From contig NZ_CP197471.1 of NCBI RefSeq assembly GCF_052180215.1, positions 468,001-532,000 on the forward strand: a stretch of 64,000 bases of DNA, read 5' to 3'. This document shows, piece by piece, positions 44,823-53,171 of this stretch. This stretch comes from Pseudoneobacillus sp052180215. GTDB taxonomy: Bacteria; Bacillota; Bacilli; Bacillales; Cytobacillaceae. Within the stretch, counting starts at the first letter, position 1, and the number at the start of each line of letters is the position of its first letter. The position numbers were made by a program, and so were the translations under genes. Below the pieces are notes generated by a model, which searched no databases, had not been told where the DNA came from, and saw only the letters and a program-made list of their open reading frames with translations.

Positions 44823-45740
44823 ATGGGCTCAGCAAACGTAGCCATATCCAATGGAAGGGCGAAAGGAATGGCTTTAGTCCTGACAGGAGCCTCTTTATGG
44901 GGAATATCAGGAACAGTCGCACAATATTTATTTCAGCAGCAAGGAATCAGTCCTGCTTGGATCGTGGTTGTCCGTTTATTATTTTCGGGAACGATCTTGC
45001 TCATAGCGGCTTCAAGTTCTAAGGGAAGTGTGGGCATATGGGAGATATGGAAAAATAAACGCGATGTTCTGAATCTTCTTTTGTTCAGTATTCTTGGAAT
45101 GTTGGCCGTTCAGTACACCTTTTTTGAAGCTATCCGACAATCCAATGCGGCAACAGCAACAATTTTACAGTATCTTGCACCAATGATGATCTCTGTTTAC
45201 TTAGCAATAAAAGCAAAACGATTGCCGAACTCGACGGAAATGGTCGCGGTAGTATTAGCGCTTGTTGGCACATTTCTACTTGTAACACAAGGGAATATTC
45301 ATAGCCTATCGATTACAAGAACGGCATTGTTTTGGGGACTAATTTCAGCTTTAGCTCTTGCCTTTTATACACTAAATCCGATTCAGCTACTTGCAAAATA
45401 TGGTTCCACAATTGTAATCGGGTGGGGGATGTTAATCGGAGGAATTAGCTTCAGTTTTGTTCATCCTCCATGGAGTTTCCAGGGTGAATGGTCATTAAGC
45501 TCGTTCTTTGGGGTAACATTTGTCGTCATCTTTGGAACCATTATTGCTTTTTATTGTTACTTAGAAAGTTTACATTACATCAGTGCAACAGAAACCAGCT
45601 TACTTGCCTGTATCGAACCTTTATCCGCTGCGATACTATCAGTCGTTTGGCTAAATGTAAGCTTCGGTCTTGCAGAATGGCTGGGAACAGGCTGTATTAT
45701 TGGTACCATTATTATTTTATCACTTGTAAAAAATAAATAA
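44823..45740 (+). CDS. EamA/DMT-family exporter
   Basis: About 305 residues with ten helices and two EamA repeats: TGASLWGISGTVAQYLF in the first, SALALAFYTLNPIQLL and TETSLLACIEPLSAAILSV in the second. Members export amino acids or metabolites. ATG 44823 follows GAGGAG; an upstream ATG at 44805 lies within a longer polar lead. The next gene, 52 bp on, is an asparaginase-like enzyme, so the exporter may handle aspartate, asparagine or related compounds; this is inference from context. Confidence 0.85.
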   Translation: MGSANVAISNGRAKGMALVLTGASLWGISGTVAQYLFQQQGISPAWIVVVRLLFSGTILLIAASSSKGSVGIWEIWKNKRDVLNLLLFSILGMLAVQYTFFEAIRQSNAATATILQYLAPMMISVYLAIKAKRLPNSTEMVAVVLALVGTFLLVTQGNIHSLSITRTALFWGLISALALAFYTLNPIQLLAKYGSTIVIGWGMLIGGISFSFVHPPWSFQGEWSLSSFFGVTFVVIFGTIIAFYCYLESLHYISATETSLLACIEPLSAAILSVVWLNVSFGLAEWLGTGCIIGTIIILSLVKNK

Positions 45741-45792
45741 TCTTATCGTTTAGCCTAAGCAAACATTTCACAAAAATAGGGAGAGGGTTCTA

Positions 45793-46815
45793 ATGAGTAA
45801 AGCTGTGTTAGTTTATCGTGGTGAATATTTAGAAAGTACACATGATGTTCATGTAGCCGTTGTGAATGCAGAAGGTGAATTGTTGTATTCTTATGGGGAT
45901 CCCAATCGATTTACGTTTCCTCGTTCCTCAATGAAGCCATTTCAAGCAGTACCATTAGTTGAATCTGGAGCAGCTGAAGCATTTAACTATTCAGCTGCAG
46001 AAATTTCACTTAGCTGTGCGTCCCATAGTGGAGAACCATTCCACCGTGAAACTGTATTAGATATTCTGCACCGAGTAGGGCTTGAAGAAAATCATCTCCA
46101 ATGTGGTACCCATATTCCAAGAGATATGGAAAGCTATCACCAGCTTATTCGTGAAGGAAAAGAGCTCTCACCTGTATTTAGTAATTGTTCAGGGAAACAT
46201 TCGGGTATGTTAGCGACGACTGTATATATGAAGGAAGATGTAAATACATATCGAGAAGTAGCTCATCCGCATCAGCAAAGAATTTTAGAAGCAATTGAAC
46301 AAGTCTGTGATTTTCCGAAAGAACAAATTCAAATTAGCGTGGATGGATGCGGTGTACCTGTTCACCAGCTTCCATTAAAAAATGTAGCGCTTGGTTTTGC
46401 TAGATTAGCCAAACCGGAGGCGTTTACAGAAGGTAAAAGAGCTCAAACGTTAAGTACAATTCGTGATTCAATGATCAAGCATCCAGAAATGGTCGGTGGG
46501 ACGAAACGTTTTGATACTGATTTAATGAAGGTTTACAATGGCCGAATTGTCGCCAAGGCCGGTGCAGAAGCAGTCCAATGTCTAGCAGATCTAGAAACCG
46601 GAATTGGAATTGCCATTAAAGTGGAAGATGGAACGCCACGTGCAACGAGTGTCGTGACAATGGAAGTTTTAAAACAATTAGGAATCGGAAACGAAGAAAT
46701 GTTTGCCGAGCTCGAAGAATATGTCCATGTACCAGTTTTAAATGCCAGACAGGATAAGATTGGTGTTGTAAAGGCTAACTTTCAATTAGAAAAAGCGATA
46801 CAAGAAGGTAAATAA
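45793..46815 (+). CDS. L-asparaginase, type III (AnsA / asparaginase II family)
   Basis: 340 residues of the serine-hydrolase-like asparaginase family known from Rhizobium etli. FPRSSMKPFQAVPL (Ser-x-x-Lys), SCASHSGEP, NCSGKHSGM (Cys and Lys) and DGCGVPV (second Cys) are the conserved active-site and zinc motifs. It deamidates asparagine to aspartate in the cytosol. It is not related to the ansA/ansB type enzymes of B. subtilis. GGGAGAGG precedes the ATG. Probably transcribed with the EamA gene. Confidence 0.9.
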   Translation: MSKAVLVYRGEYLESTHDVHVAVVNAEGELLYSYGDPNRFTFPRSSMKPFQAVPLVESGAAEAFNYSAAEISLSCASHSGEPFHRETVLDILHRVGLEENHLQCGTHIPRDMESYHQLIREGKELSPVFSNCSGKHSGMLATTVYMKEDVNTYREVAHPHQQRILEAIEQVCDFPKEQIQISVDGCGVPVHQLPLKNVALGFARLAKPEAFTEGKRAQTLSTIRDSMIKHPEMVGGTKRFDTDLMKVYNGRIVAKAGAEAVQCLADLETGIGIAIKVEDGTPRATSVVTMEVLKQLGIGNEEMFAELEEYVHVPVLNARQDKIGVVKANFQLEKAIQEGK

Positions 46816-46824
46816 TAGATAAAA

Positions 46825-46865
46825 TATGCCAGGTCTAGGAATTTCTATGGACCTGGCATTTTTAT
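46825..46865. terminator. Bidirectional terminator between asparaginase and DoxX1
   Basis: ATGCCAGGTC and GACCTGGCAT form a 10-bp perfect stem between converging genes. Confidence 0.88.
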
Positions 46866-46868
46866 TAG

Positions 46869-47387
46869 TTATGCGTTATTTTCAACCGCTTTTATGTTTT
46901 TGAAAATGGTTTTACGGATGTAAGGAACGACCCAACGGTCTAAACCGAATTGACCAGCGTTGACACCAGCGAATAGAATGATTGCTCCAAGGAATAAGTC
47001 AGTTGGGATATGAGATACAGTACCAGCTAAGAAGAAGGCAAAGTTCATCATTAAGCCGAAGAACATCGCTGCTGTTGTTAAGCATCCTAAGAGTAATCCT
47101 AAACCAACTAAGAATTCTCCAAGCGGAACAATAGTATTAAAGATATCAACATTCGGTAAAGCGAAGCCTTTTAAGAAGCTTACATACCAGCCATAAACTA
47201 GACCACCATCTGGACCTTTTACTGGATTTGCGACAGCATTTGCTAAATATCCAGAAGCGTCAAAACCTCCAGTAAGCTTATGCAAACCAGCTGTTAACCA
47301 AGAATATCCTAAATATAAACGAATGACTGCTAATAGACCTGCGGCAATTGTATTTTCTCTTAACCATTTCACTAACATGTGAAACAT
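46869..47387 (-). CDS. DoxX-family membrane protein, copy 1
   Basis: 172 residues with four membrane helices. LRENTIAAGLLAVIRLYLGY, the SWLTAGLHKLTGGFDASGYL segment, EFLVGLGLLLGCLTTAAMFF and GAIILFAGVNAGQFGLDRW are DoxX/DoxD-like. Such proteins are quinone-linked in thiosulfate oxidation (DoxD) or form redox complexes in stress defence. It is one of four nearly identical copies; by eye it differs from copy 2 at 7 of 172 residues. AAGGAGATG precedes the ATG. It faces the asparaginase gene and shares upstream sequence with copies 2 and 4. Confidence 0.88.
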   Translation of the reverse strand: MFHMLVKWLRENTIAAGLLAVIRLYLGYSWLTAGLHKLTGGFDASGYLANAVANPVKGPDGGLVYGWYVSFLKGFALPNVDIFNTIVPLGEFLVGLGLLLGCLTTAAMFFGLMMNFAFFLAGTVSHIPTDLFLGAIILFAGVNAGQFGLDRWVVPYIRKTIFKNIKAVENNA

Positions 47388-47460
47388 CTCCTTAGTAAAA
47401 AATGAATTAATAATGATTACACTGTAAATATAGCAAACTTTTATTTGTAAAAGTTAAGTT

Positions 47461-47476
47461 TGTGCAATCATTCACA
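47461..47476 (-). promoter_or_regulatory. Conserved palindrome upstream of DoxX1
   Basis: TGTGAATGATTGCACA (minus strand) is one base off TGTGA-N6-TCACA, the Fnr/Crp-type site. It lies just upstream of a weak -35 and an extended -10 TGCTATATT at 47427-47434. The same block recurs before DoxX2 and DoxX4. Confidence 0.5.
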
Positions 47477-47591
47477 TATATGTAAAATCATTTTGAACAA
47501 CTTATGAACGTTAATAATGTTGGGGTGTTGTTAATCTCAATTGATAGGTTAGGTAATGAAGCTGAAGCAGATCAGTGTTAGGAAAAGCAAT

Positions 47592-47794
47592 TTATGAAGA
47601 ACATATGTATAGTGAAACTGAAAAGATTTGTAATTCATTGAGCTTATGAAGAACAATTTTGGAAAGAAAGTGGTGAGAAGTGTTGTTCATCGGGCTTATG
47701 AAGAACAACTTTGCTGCTGAAATGGTAAGGATTGTTTTTCATTGGGCTTATGAAGAACAACTTTGCTGCTGAAACGGTAAGGTTTGTTTTTCAT
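47592..47794. repeat. Array F: four 52-bp units, TTATGAAGAACAA/TTGTNNTTCAT
   Basis: TTATGAAGAACA starts at 47592, 47644, 47696 and 47748, an exact 52-bp period. The opposed keyword TTGTTTTTCAT (or a variant) starts near 47628, 47680, 47732 and 47784. Each TTCAT-CGGGC-TTATGAA border can form a hairpin with a short loop. The last unit runs directly into array E'. A two-unit version lies at 50240-50338. Confidence 0.88.
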
Positions 47795-47975
47795 AGGACA
47801 CACGATCCGTTATTTTGCAAAAACGATGGCTTTTTTAATGATTATCGGACTATGGTTCCGTTATCGTATCTAAAGTATGCCTTTTTCCGATGAAATATTG
47901 TGAATAACGGAACCTGAGTCCGATACACTAGGAAAAAACATCTATATAACCGGAATAACGGAACCTGTGTCCTAT
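47793..47975. repeat. Array E': four-site dyad, spacing 51-59-51 bp
   Basis: Reverse sites start at 47793 (ATAGGACACACGATCCGTTA..) and 47844 (ATCGGACTATGGTTCCGTTA..). Forward sites start at 47903 (AATAACGGAACCTGAGTCCG..) and 47954 (AATAACGGAACCTGTGTCCT..). Layout and spacing equal those of array E 6 kb away, though intervening sequence differs. It lies between divergent genes, whereas array E lies between convergent genes. Confidence 0.9.
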
Positions 47976-48056
47976 CCTTTAACATAGCCTTATCGAGTAT
48001 CGGTAAAATGGAAAAATTAACTAACGTTTTATATACTAATATAAAGGAGTGTGGAA

Positions 48057-48638
48057 ATGTTGAAAAAAGGATTGTTGGGAATTGGAGTTTTTGTGTTAGT
48101 AATTGTTATCATTGGCGGCATGTTAATGTCAAGTTATAACAACTTTGTGAGTTTGGAAGAGAATGTAGATCAATCTTATGCTCAAATTGAGAATCAGCTT
48201 CAAAGAAGACTGGATTTAATACCAAATCTCGTGAATACGGTTAAAGGATATGCTTCCCATGAAAAAGAAGTTATCGCCTCTATTTCAGATGCTCGTGCAA
48301 GATTAGCAGGTGCTAAAACAGTCGAAGAAGAAGCTACTGCAAATGCAGAACTATCGGGGGCATTAAGCCGATTGCTGGTAGTTGTTGAAAATTATCCAAA
48401 TTTAAAAGCAGACCAGCAATTTACTCAATTAATGGATGAACTGTCAGGTACAGAAAATAGAATTGCCGTGGCTCGAAAGGATTATAATGATCAAGTTGCG
48501 GTCTATAACAAAAGAGTGAAACAATTTCCTGGAGTGATTATAGCTAATATCACTGGATTTGATGAAAAACAATATTTTAAAGCAGACCCTAAAGCAACTG
48601 AAGCACCAGAAGTGGACTTTGGAGGCAATGGTGGATGA
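48057..48638 (+). CDS. lemA: LemA-family protein
   Basis: About 193 residues. One N-terminal membrane helix (about 4-26) is followed by a helical bundle with SYNNFVSLEENVDQSYAQIE and NQLQRRLDLIPNLVNTVKGY, the LemA signature, and FPGVIIANITGF near the end. LemA proteins are membrane-anchored helical proteins of unknown exact role, regularly encoded next to TPM-domain proteins, as here. ATG 48057 follows AAAGGAG by 7 nt. Its stop overlaps the next start as ATGA. Confidence 0.92.
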   Translation: MLKKGLLGIGVFVLVIVIIGGMLMSSYNNFVSLEENVDQSYAQIENQLQRRLDLIPNLVNTVKGYASHEKEVIASISDARARLAGAKTVEEEATANAELSGALSRLLVVVENYPNLKADQQFTQLMDELSGTENRIAVARKDYNDQVAVYNKRVKQFPGVIIANITGFDEKQYFKADPKATEAPEVDFGGNGG

Positions 48639-49417
48639 GAATCAATAGGGTAGTCAGCTTTCTTCTAGTCGTTTCCTTTTTCCTTTTTGTAAACGGAAAT
48701 GCACTTGCTAAGGAAATAACTATTCCAAATCCAGTTGGGGATATTTACGTCCAAGACTTTGCCAATGTATTAAGTGAAACCGAAAGAGCTGAGTTAAGAA
48801 ACTGGGGCCGAGAGGTTGAAAATCGTACAACTGCACAAATTGCTGTACTGACAGTGGATTCAATTGAGGACTATTCTATCGAGGAATTTTCAAATGAAGC
48901 TTTTCGAAAATATAGACTTGGTAGTCAAAAGGAAAATAATGGTGTGTTATTAGTTTTGGCTATGAATGATCGAAAAGAAAGAATTGAAGTCGGATATGGG
49001 TTAGAAGGAAGACTTCCAGACGGAAAAGTAGGTCGGATTCTAGATGAATATACCGTTCCACTTTTACAAAAACAACAGCCCAACCAAGCTATATTACAAA
49101 CGTATAAAGTGTTAACATATGAGGTCCTACAAGAATACGGGATAGATGCAAAGGAAATCTTTGGACCGTCTTCGCCAAGTTTGGATCAGCCGCAGATGAG
49201 TAATTCAGGAAACAATGGATTAGGTATACCTACCTGGCTCATCATCCTAATTGTAGTGGTTTTGATTTTTCTTGATTTTAAGTTTTTTGGTGGCACGCTT
49301 ACGTATTTTATATTATCGATTTTGTCTCGTGGTGGTGGACGAGGCGGCGGTGGTGGTGGATCACGCGGTGGAGGCGGTGGTTCATCAGGTGGTGGCGGTG
49401 CCAGCAGGGGATGGTAA
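48635..49417 (+). CDS. TPM-domain (YgcG-type) membrane protein
   Basis: 260 residues. A signal peptide (about 1-26) is followed by a TPM domain (about 35-160; YVQDFANVLSETERAELRNW, GVLLVLAMNDRKERIEVGYG, LPDGKVGRILDEY), a membrane helix (about 195-215) and a tail of Gly, Arg and Ser that ends GGGGASRGW. TPM domains are associated with phosphatase-like or membrane-repair functions. Translational coupling to lemA by ATGA overlap points to a two-protein complex at the membrane. Confidence 0.9.
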   Translation: MRINRVVSFLLVVSFFLFVNGNALAKEITIPNPVGDIYVQDFANVLSETERAELRNWGREVENRTTAQIAVLTVDSIEDYSIEEFSNEAFRKYRLGSQKENNGVLLVLAMNDRKERIEVGYGLEGRLPDGKVGRILDEYTVPLLQKQQPNQAILQTYKVLTYEVLQEYGIDAKEIFGPSSPSLDQPQMSNSGNNGLGIPTWLIILIVVVLIFLDFKFFGGTLTYFILSILSRGGGRGGGGGGSRGGGGGSSGGGGASRGW

Positions 49418-49473
49418 AGTTCGTGCCTATGATGAACATTTTGTTGCCATCAAGGAGAGATTTATTTATCAAA

Positions 49474-49512
49474 AAGCGGGCACCATCCAATTGGATGGTG
49501 CCTGCTCTCTTA
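49474..49512. terminator. Hairpin between TPM gene and DoxX2
   Basis: GGGCACCATCCAA and TTGGATGGTGCC form a long stem between converging genes. A close variant (50360-50388) follows DoxX3. Confidence 0.85.
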
Positions 49513-49515
49513 TAG

Positions 49516-50034
49516 TTAAGCGTTATTTGCAACTGCTTTATTATTTTTGAAAACTGTTTTACGGATGTAAGGAATCACCCAGCGGTCTAAACCGAATTGA
49601 CCAGCGTTGAAACCAGCGAATAGAATGATTGCTCCAAGGAATAAATCAGTTGGGATATGAGATACAGTACCAGCTAAGAAGAACGCAAAGTTCATCATTA
49701 AACCAAAGAACATCGCAGCTGTTGTTAAGCAACCTAAGATTAGTCCTAAACCAATTAAGAATTCTCCAAGAGGAACGATGGTGTTGAAGATATCAACATT
49801 CGGTAGAGCGAAGCCTTTTAAAAAGCTTACGTACCAACCGTATACTAAACCGCCATCTGGACCTTTTACTGGATTTGCTACTGCATTTGCTAAATATCCA
49901 GAAGCATCAAATCCTCCAGTAAGCTTATGCAAACCAGCTGTTAACCAAGAATATCCTAAATATAAACGAATGACTGCTAATAGACCTGCGGCAATTGTGT
50001 TTTCTCTTAACCATTTCACTAACATGTGAAACAT
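49516..50034 (-). CDS. DoxX-family membrane protein, copy 2
   Basis: 172 residues, nearly identical to copy 1; differences include FLI for FLV, GLGLILG, GFNAGQ, WVIPYI and the tail KNNKAVANNA. Four membrane helices with the DoxX pattern. It has the same AAGGAGATG site, and its upstream DNA matches copy 1 for over 100 bp, including the TGTGC-AATCAT-TCACA palindrome. It lies opposite to, and converges on, the TPM gene. Recent duplication or gene conversion is likely. Confidence 0.88.
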   Translation of the reverse strand: MFHMLVKWLRENTIAAGLLAVIRLYLGYSWLTAGLHKLTGGFDASGYLANAVANPVKGPDGGLVYGWYVSFLKGFALPNVDIFNTIVPLGEFLIGLGLILGCLTTAAMFFGLMMNFAFFLAGTVSHIPTDLFLGAIILFAGFNAGQFGLDRWVIPYIRKTVFKNNKAVANNA

Positions 50035-50108
50035 CTCCTTAGTAAAAAATGAATGAATAATGATTACACTGTAAATATAGCAAACTTTTATTTGTAAAAG
50101 TTAAGTTT

Positions 50109-50124
50109 GTGCAATCATTCACAT
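50109..50124 (-). promoter_or_regulatory. Conserved palindrome upstream of DoxX2
   Basis: TGTGAATGATTGCACA on the minus strand, identical to the block before DoxX1, at the same distance from the gene. Confidence 0.5.
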
Positions 50125-50239
50125 ATCTGTAATATCATTTTGAACAACTTATGAACGGTAATGTTATAGAATTTTTTAATTGCTTTGTTGGTAATGAAGT
50201 TGGGTGGATCGGTATTGTCTGGAGAAGCCACGAATTTAC

Positions 50240-50338
50240 TTATGAAAAACAATTCTGGAAAGAAAATGGTGAGATAAGTTGTTCATCGGGCTTATGAAGA
50301 ACATTTGTTATGCGAAACGGAAGAGAATTGTTGTTCAT
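50240..50338. repeat. Array F': two-unit version of array F
   Basis: TTATGAAAAACAA at 50240 and TTATGAAGAACAT at 50292 (52 bp apart), with TTGTTCAT at 50279 and 50331 (52 bp apart). Flanking sequence (GGAAAGAAAATGGTGAGA) also matches array F, so array and DoxX gene were duplicated together. Confidence 0.85.
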
Positions 50339-50359
50339 AACATAGTCTCTTCAATAAAA

Positions 50360-50388
50360 TGGGCACCATCCAAATGGATGGTGCCCGA
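50360..50388 (-). terminator. DoxX3 terminator
   Basis: GGGCACCATCCA and TGGATGGTGCCC form a 12-bp stem after the gene on the minus strand. Confidence 0.85.
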
Positions 50389-50398
50389 CCTCATATAG

Positions 50399-50917
50399 TT
50401 AAGCGTTATTTCCAACAGCTTTTTTATTTTTGAAAACAGTCTTGCGGATGAATGGAATCACCCAGCGGTCTAAACCGAATACACCAGCGTTGAAACCAGC
50501 GAAGAGAATGATAGCTCCAAAGAATAAGTCAGTAGGAATATGAGATACTGTTCCGGCTAGGAAGAAGGCAAAGTTCATGACAAGTCCGAAGAACATCGCT
50601 GCTGTTGTTAAGCATCCTAAGATTAAGCCTAAACCAACTAAAAACTCACCTAGTGGAACGATCGTGTTAAAGATATCAACATTTGGTATTGCGAAACTCT
50701 TTAAGAAGCTTACATACCAACCATAAACCATGCTGCCATCTGGACCTTTTACTGGATTGGCTACGGCATTTGCTAAGTAGCCAGATGCATCAAATCCTCC
50801 AGTTAGCTTATGAAATCCTGCTGTTAACCAAGAATACCCGATGTATAAACGAATAACCGCTAAAAGTCCTGCTGCGACTGTGTTTTCTCTTAACCATTTC
50901 ACTAACATGTGAAACAC
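50399..50917 (-). CDS. DoxX-family membrane protein, copy 3
   Basis: 172 residues; the most divergent of the four copies (TVAAGLLAVIRLYIGY, GSMVYGWYVSFLKSFAIPN, DLFFGAII, GVFGLDRWVIPFI), but still mostly identical to the others. Four helices. The upstream DNA differs: the -10 region and the palindrome of the other copies are only partly kept. It therefore may be the older copy or be regulated differently. It is divergent from the methyltransferase-DedA operon. Confidence 0.88.
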   Translation of the reverse strand: MFHMLVKWLRENTVAAGLLAVIRLYIGYSWLTAGFHKLTGGFDASGYLANAVANPVKGPDGSMVYGWYVSFLKSFAIPNVDIFNTIVPLGEFLVGLGLILGCLTTAAMFFGLVMNFAFFLAGTVSHIPTDLFFGAIILFAGFNAGVFGLDRWVIPFIRKTVFKNKKAVGNNA

Positions 50918-51141
50918 CCCTTAGTTTTTAAAAAGTTTTAATATGATTTCTACTACACTGTTAATATATCAATTTCTTCGAGGAAAAAGTGGGAATTTCT
51001 TACACATTCACATTTCTGTAAAATCATTATGAACAACTTATGAACATTAACACTGTTTAAGTATTGTTAATATGCAAAAGACGTAGGAAAACCCCAATAT
51101 AAAGGGGTTTTTTGTTTTGGGAAAATAAAAAAGGTGCCAAT

Positions 51142-51220
51142 TCCTAAGATGATTTTTAAAAAATCTTAAGAAAATCATAAGAAATTCGCTAGGGGTTTCT
51201 TCATTTTTGTTGGATAGAAT
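51142..51220 (+). promoter_or_regulatory. Promoter of the methyltransferase-DedA-TCS operon with 11-bp direct repeats
   Basis: TCCTAAGATGA (51142), TCTTAAGAAAA (51164) and TCATAAGAAAT (51175) lie in an 11-bp register, the type of direct repeat used by OmpR/PhoB-family regulators. A -10 TAGAAT (51215-51220) follows without a good -35, as in activated promoters. The operon's own response regulator is the natural candidate; that is inferred. A lone hairpin with T-run lies upstream at 51089-51114. Confidence 0.5.
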
Positions 51221-51249
51221 TGGATTTGTAAATGAGAGGGGAGTTTAAT

Positions 51250-51846
51250 TTGTTGACATTAAATGGTACACAAAGACTTCAGTTTTTATATAAATTTTTG
51301 CAATCACCAAAGCAAATGGGGAGTGTGACTCCTAGCTCGAGCTTTTTAGTGGATAAGATGCTCAGTCAGGTCCAATGGGGAAAGATAAAATCGATTGCTG
51401 AACTAGGCGCAGGCACGGGAGTTTTTACAAAATCCATTATAGAAAGAAAAAATAATGATTGTAGGCTGTTCGTATATGAGTTTGACTCTGATCTACGAGA
51501 GAAACTACGGAACCATTATCCAGAGGTAAAGGTATTTAAAGATGCCAACTATTTAAAAACGAATGCACATCAAAATGGGATTCAGCAATTTGATTGCATC
51601 CTTTCTGGATTACCGTTTACTAATTTTCCTGAAAGCACACGAAGAAATATTTTTCAACAGGTGTCGGAGTTATTAAGTGAAGAAGGCGTCTTTATTGCCT
51701 TTCAATATTCTTTACATATGAAAAGCTTGTTAAGGGAGTATTTTGATCAAGTGCGGATACTTTTTACACCATTTAATTTACCACCAGCATTTATATATGT
51801 TTGTAAAAAGAGAGGGATGAGTAGTGGATTTAGGATTAGTGGTTGA
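51250..51846 (+). CDS. SAM-dependent methyltransferase, phospholipid N-methyltransferase-like
   Basis: About 198 residues. The N-terminal lead FLYKFLQSPKQMGSVTPSSS is typical of the PmtA-like phospholipid methyltransferase group, followed by SAM motif I AELGAGTGVF and motif IV LSGLPFTNF. It would methylate a membrane lipid amine such as phosphatidylethanolamine. A TTG at 51250 was chosen because GAGGGGAG lies just upstream; ATG 51232 is in frame but overlaps that site. It overlaps the DedA gene by 23 bp, so the two should act together on the membrane. Confidence 0.75.
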   Translation: MLTLNGTQRLQFLYKFLQSPKQMGSVTPSSSFLVDKMLSQVQWGKIKSIAELGAGTGVFTKSIIERKNNDCRLFVYEFDSDLREKLRNHYPEVKVFKDANYLKTNAHQNGIQQFDCILSGLPFTNFPESTRRNIFQQVSELLSEEGVFIAFQYSLHMKSLLREYFDQVRILFTPFNLPPAFIYVCKKRGMSSGFRISG

Positions 51847-52426
51847 GTTTATAAGTGAGCACGGGTATTTAGCTTTGTTTTCATCGTTTTATGTATGTTT
51901 ATTAGGGCTACCGATTCCGAATGAAATATTGGTCATGACGGGTGGTATCATCTCAACCATGGATCACTTTCAACCGTTGCTTACGTTTTTCATCGTTTAC
52001 CTAACAGTTATCCTTAATGCCACTATTTTATATTTGGTTGGTCGAAAGGGTGGAAATCGACTGCTTCAAAAGCTTGAAAGGTTTAAAAAGATAAACCGAA
52101 ATGTACAGGGAGCCAGTATTTATATTCAAAAATATGGGGGTTATGCAGCAGCTTTAAGCTATGGACTTCCGATTATGAGGCATTGTATCCCTTTTCTAAT
52201 GGGGACTTATCAATATTCCTATTTAAGCTTTGCTCGTTTTTCCTATCTTTCTGCTCTTGTTTGGACATCTGTATTATTTTTAATTGGAAGATATTTTGGT
52301 TCGAAAATTGAAAGCATTGGCGAAAATCTTCATCAAATAGGGGGAGCTGTTCTAATCCTGCTTTTAGGAGTGTTTTTCACAAAGGTTCTTAAAAGGTATT
52401 TTCGTCAAAAGAATCTTAATTTCTAG
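51824..52426 (+). CDS. DedA-family membrane protein
   Basis: 200 residues. LPIPNEILVMTGGIIS (about 30-45), VYLTVILNATILYLVGRKGG and YGLPIMRHCIPFLMGTYQYS (about 106-125) carry the conserved acidic and arginine residues of DedA proteins, with an amphipathic re-entrant region. DedA proteins act as lipid scramblases or undecaprenyl-phosphate flippases. The GTG start lies inside the methyltransferase gene, and GAGGGATGAG is the site. Coupling with a lipid methyltransferase and a kinase suggests a response to envelope stress. Confidence 0.88.
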   Translation: MDLGLVVEFISEHGYLALFSSFYVCLLGLPIPNEILVMTGGIISTMDHFQPLLTFFIVYLTVILNATILYLVGRKGGNRLLQKLERFKKINRNVQGASIYIQKYGGYAAALSYGLPIMRHCIPFLMGTYQYSYLSFARFSYLSALVWTSVLFLIGRYFGSKIESIGENLHQIGGAVLILLLGVFFTKVLKRYFRQKNLNF

Positions 52427-52478
52427 TATCTAGTATTTATGGGTGGAGATGGTATAGTTTTAATTGGGAGTGATAAAT

Positions 52479-53171
52479 TTGAACAATTATACGGTATTAG
52501 TAGTGGATGATGAACAAGAAATTCGAGATGCGATTGAAATATATTTGAAAAATGAAGGAATAACTGTGTTGAAGGCAGCGGATGGCTTAGAGGCTATCGA
52601 AATGTTAAACCAAACTGAGGTGCATTTAGTGTTACTAGATGTGATGATGCCTCGGCAGGATGGAATAACCACAACCTTAAAAATTCGTCAGAAAAGAAAT
52701 ATACCTATTATTATACTAAGTGCCAAAACGGAGGATATTGATAAAATCCTTGGTTTGCAGGTAGGTGCGGATGATTACGTGACCAAGCCTTTTAATCCGC
52801 TAGAGTTGATTGCTAGAGTAAAGTCACAATTAAGAAGATACGTTACACTTGGAACCTATGATGGTGTGGAAAAGGTCATTGATATCAATGGCTTAATTCT
52901 GAACCAGTCAGCTAAACAAGTTATGCTTTATGGAGAACATGTTAAATTAACACCAATTGAATATAAAATCTTAGAATTATTGATGGTGAATGCCGGACGG
53001 GTGTTTTCGATTGATCAAATCTATGAAAATGTGTGGAAGGAACCAGGGTATAATGCGGAAAATACGGTAGCTGTACACATTCGCAAAATCCGTGAAAAAA
53101 TTGAGATTGACCCAAAAAATCCAAGATATTTAAAGGTGGTATGGGGCGTTGGATATAAAGTGGAAAAATAG
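52479..53171 (+). CDS. OmpR/PhoB-family response regulator
   Basis: About 230 residues. Receiver domain with DDE pocket and Asp54 in LLDVMMPRQDG, K at GADDYVTKPFNPLELIAR, and a C-terminal winged helix ending GVGYKVEK. Start TTG 52479 follows GGGAGTGAT. It sits 52 bp after dedA and overlaps the kinase gene by 23 bp. The VanR-like spacing and the 11-bp repeats in the operon promoter suggest autoregulation. Confidence 0.92.
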   Translation: MNNYTVLVVDDEQEIRDAIEIYLKNEGITVLKAADGLEAIEMLNQTEVHLVLLDVMMPRQDGITTTLKIRQKRNIPIIILSAKTEDIDKILGLQVGADDYVTKPFNPLELIARVKSQLRRYVTLGTYDGVEKVIDINGLILNQSAKQVMLYGEHVKLTPIEYKILELLMVNAGRVFSIDQIYENVWKEPGYNAENTVAVHIRKIREKIEIDPKNPRYLKVVWGVGYKVEK

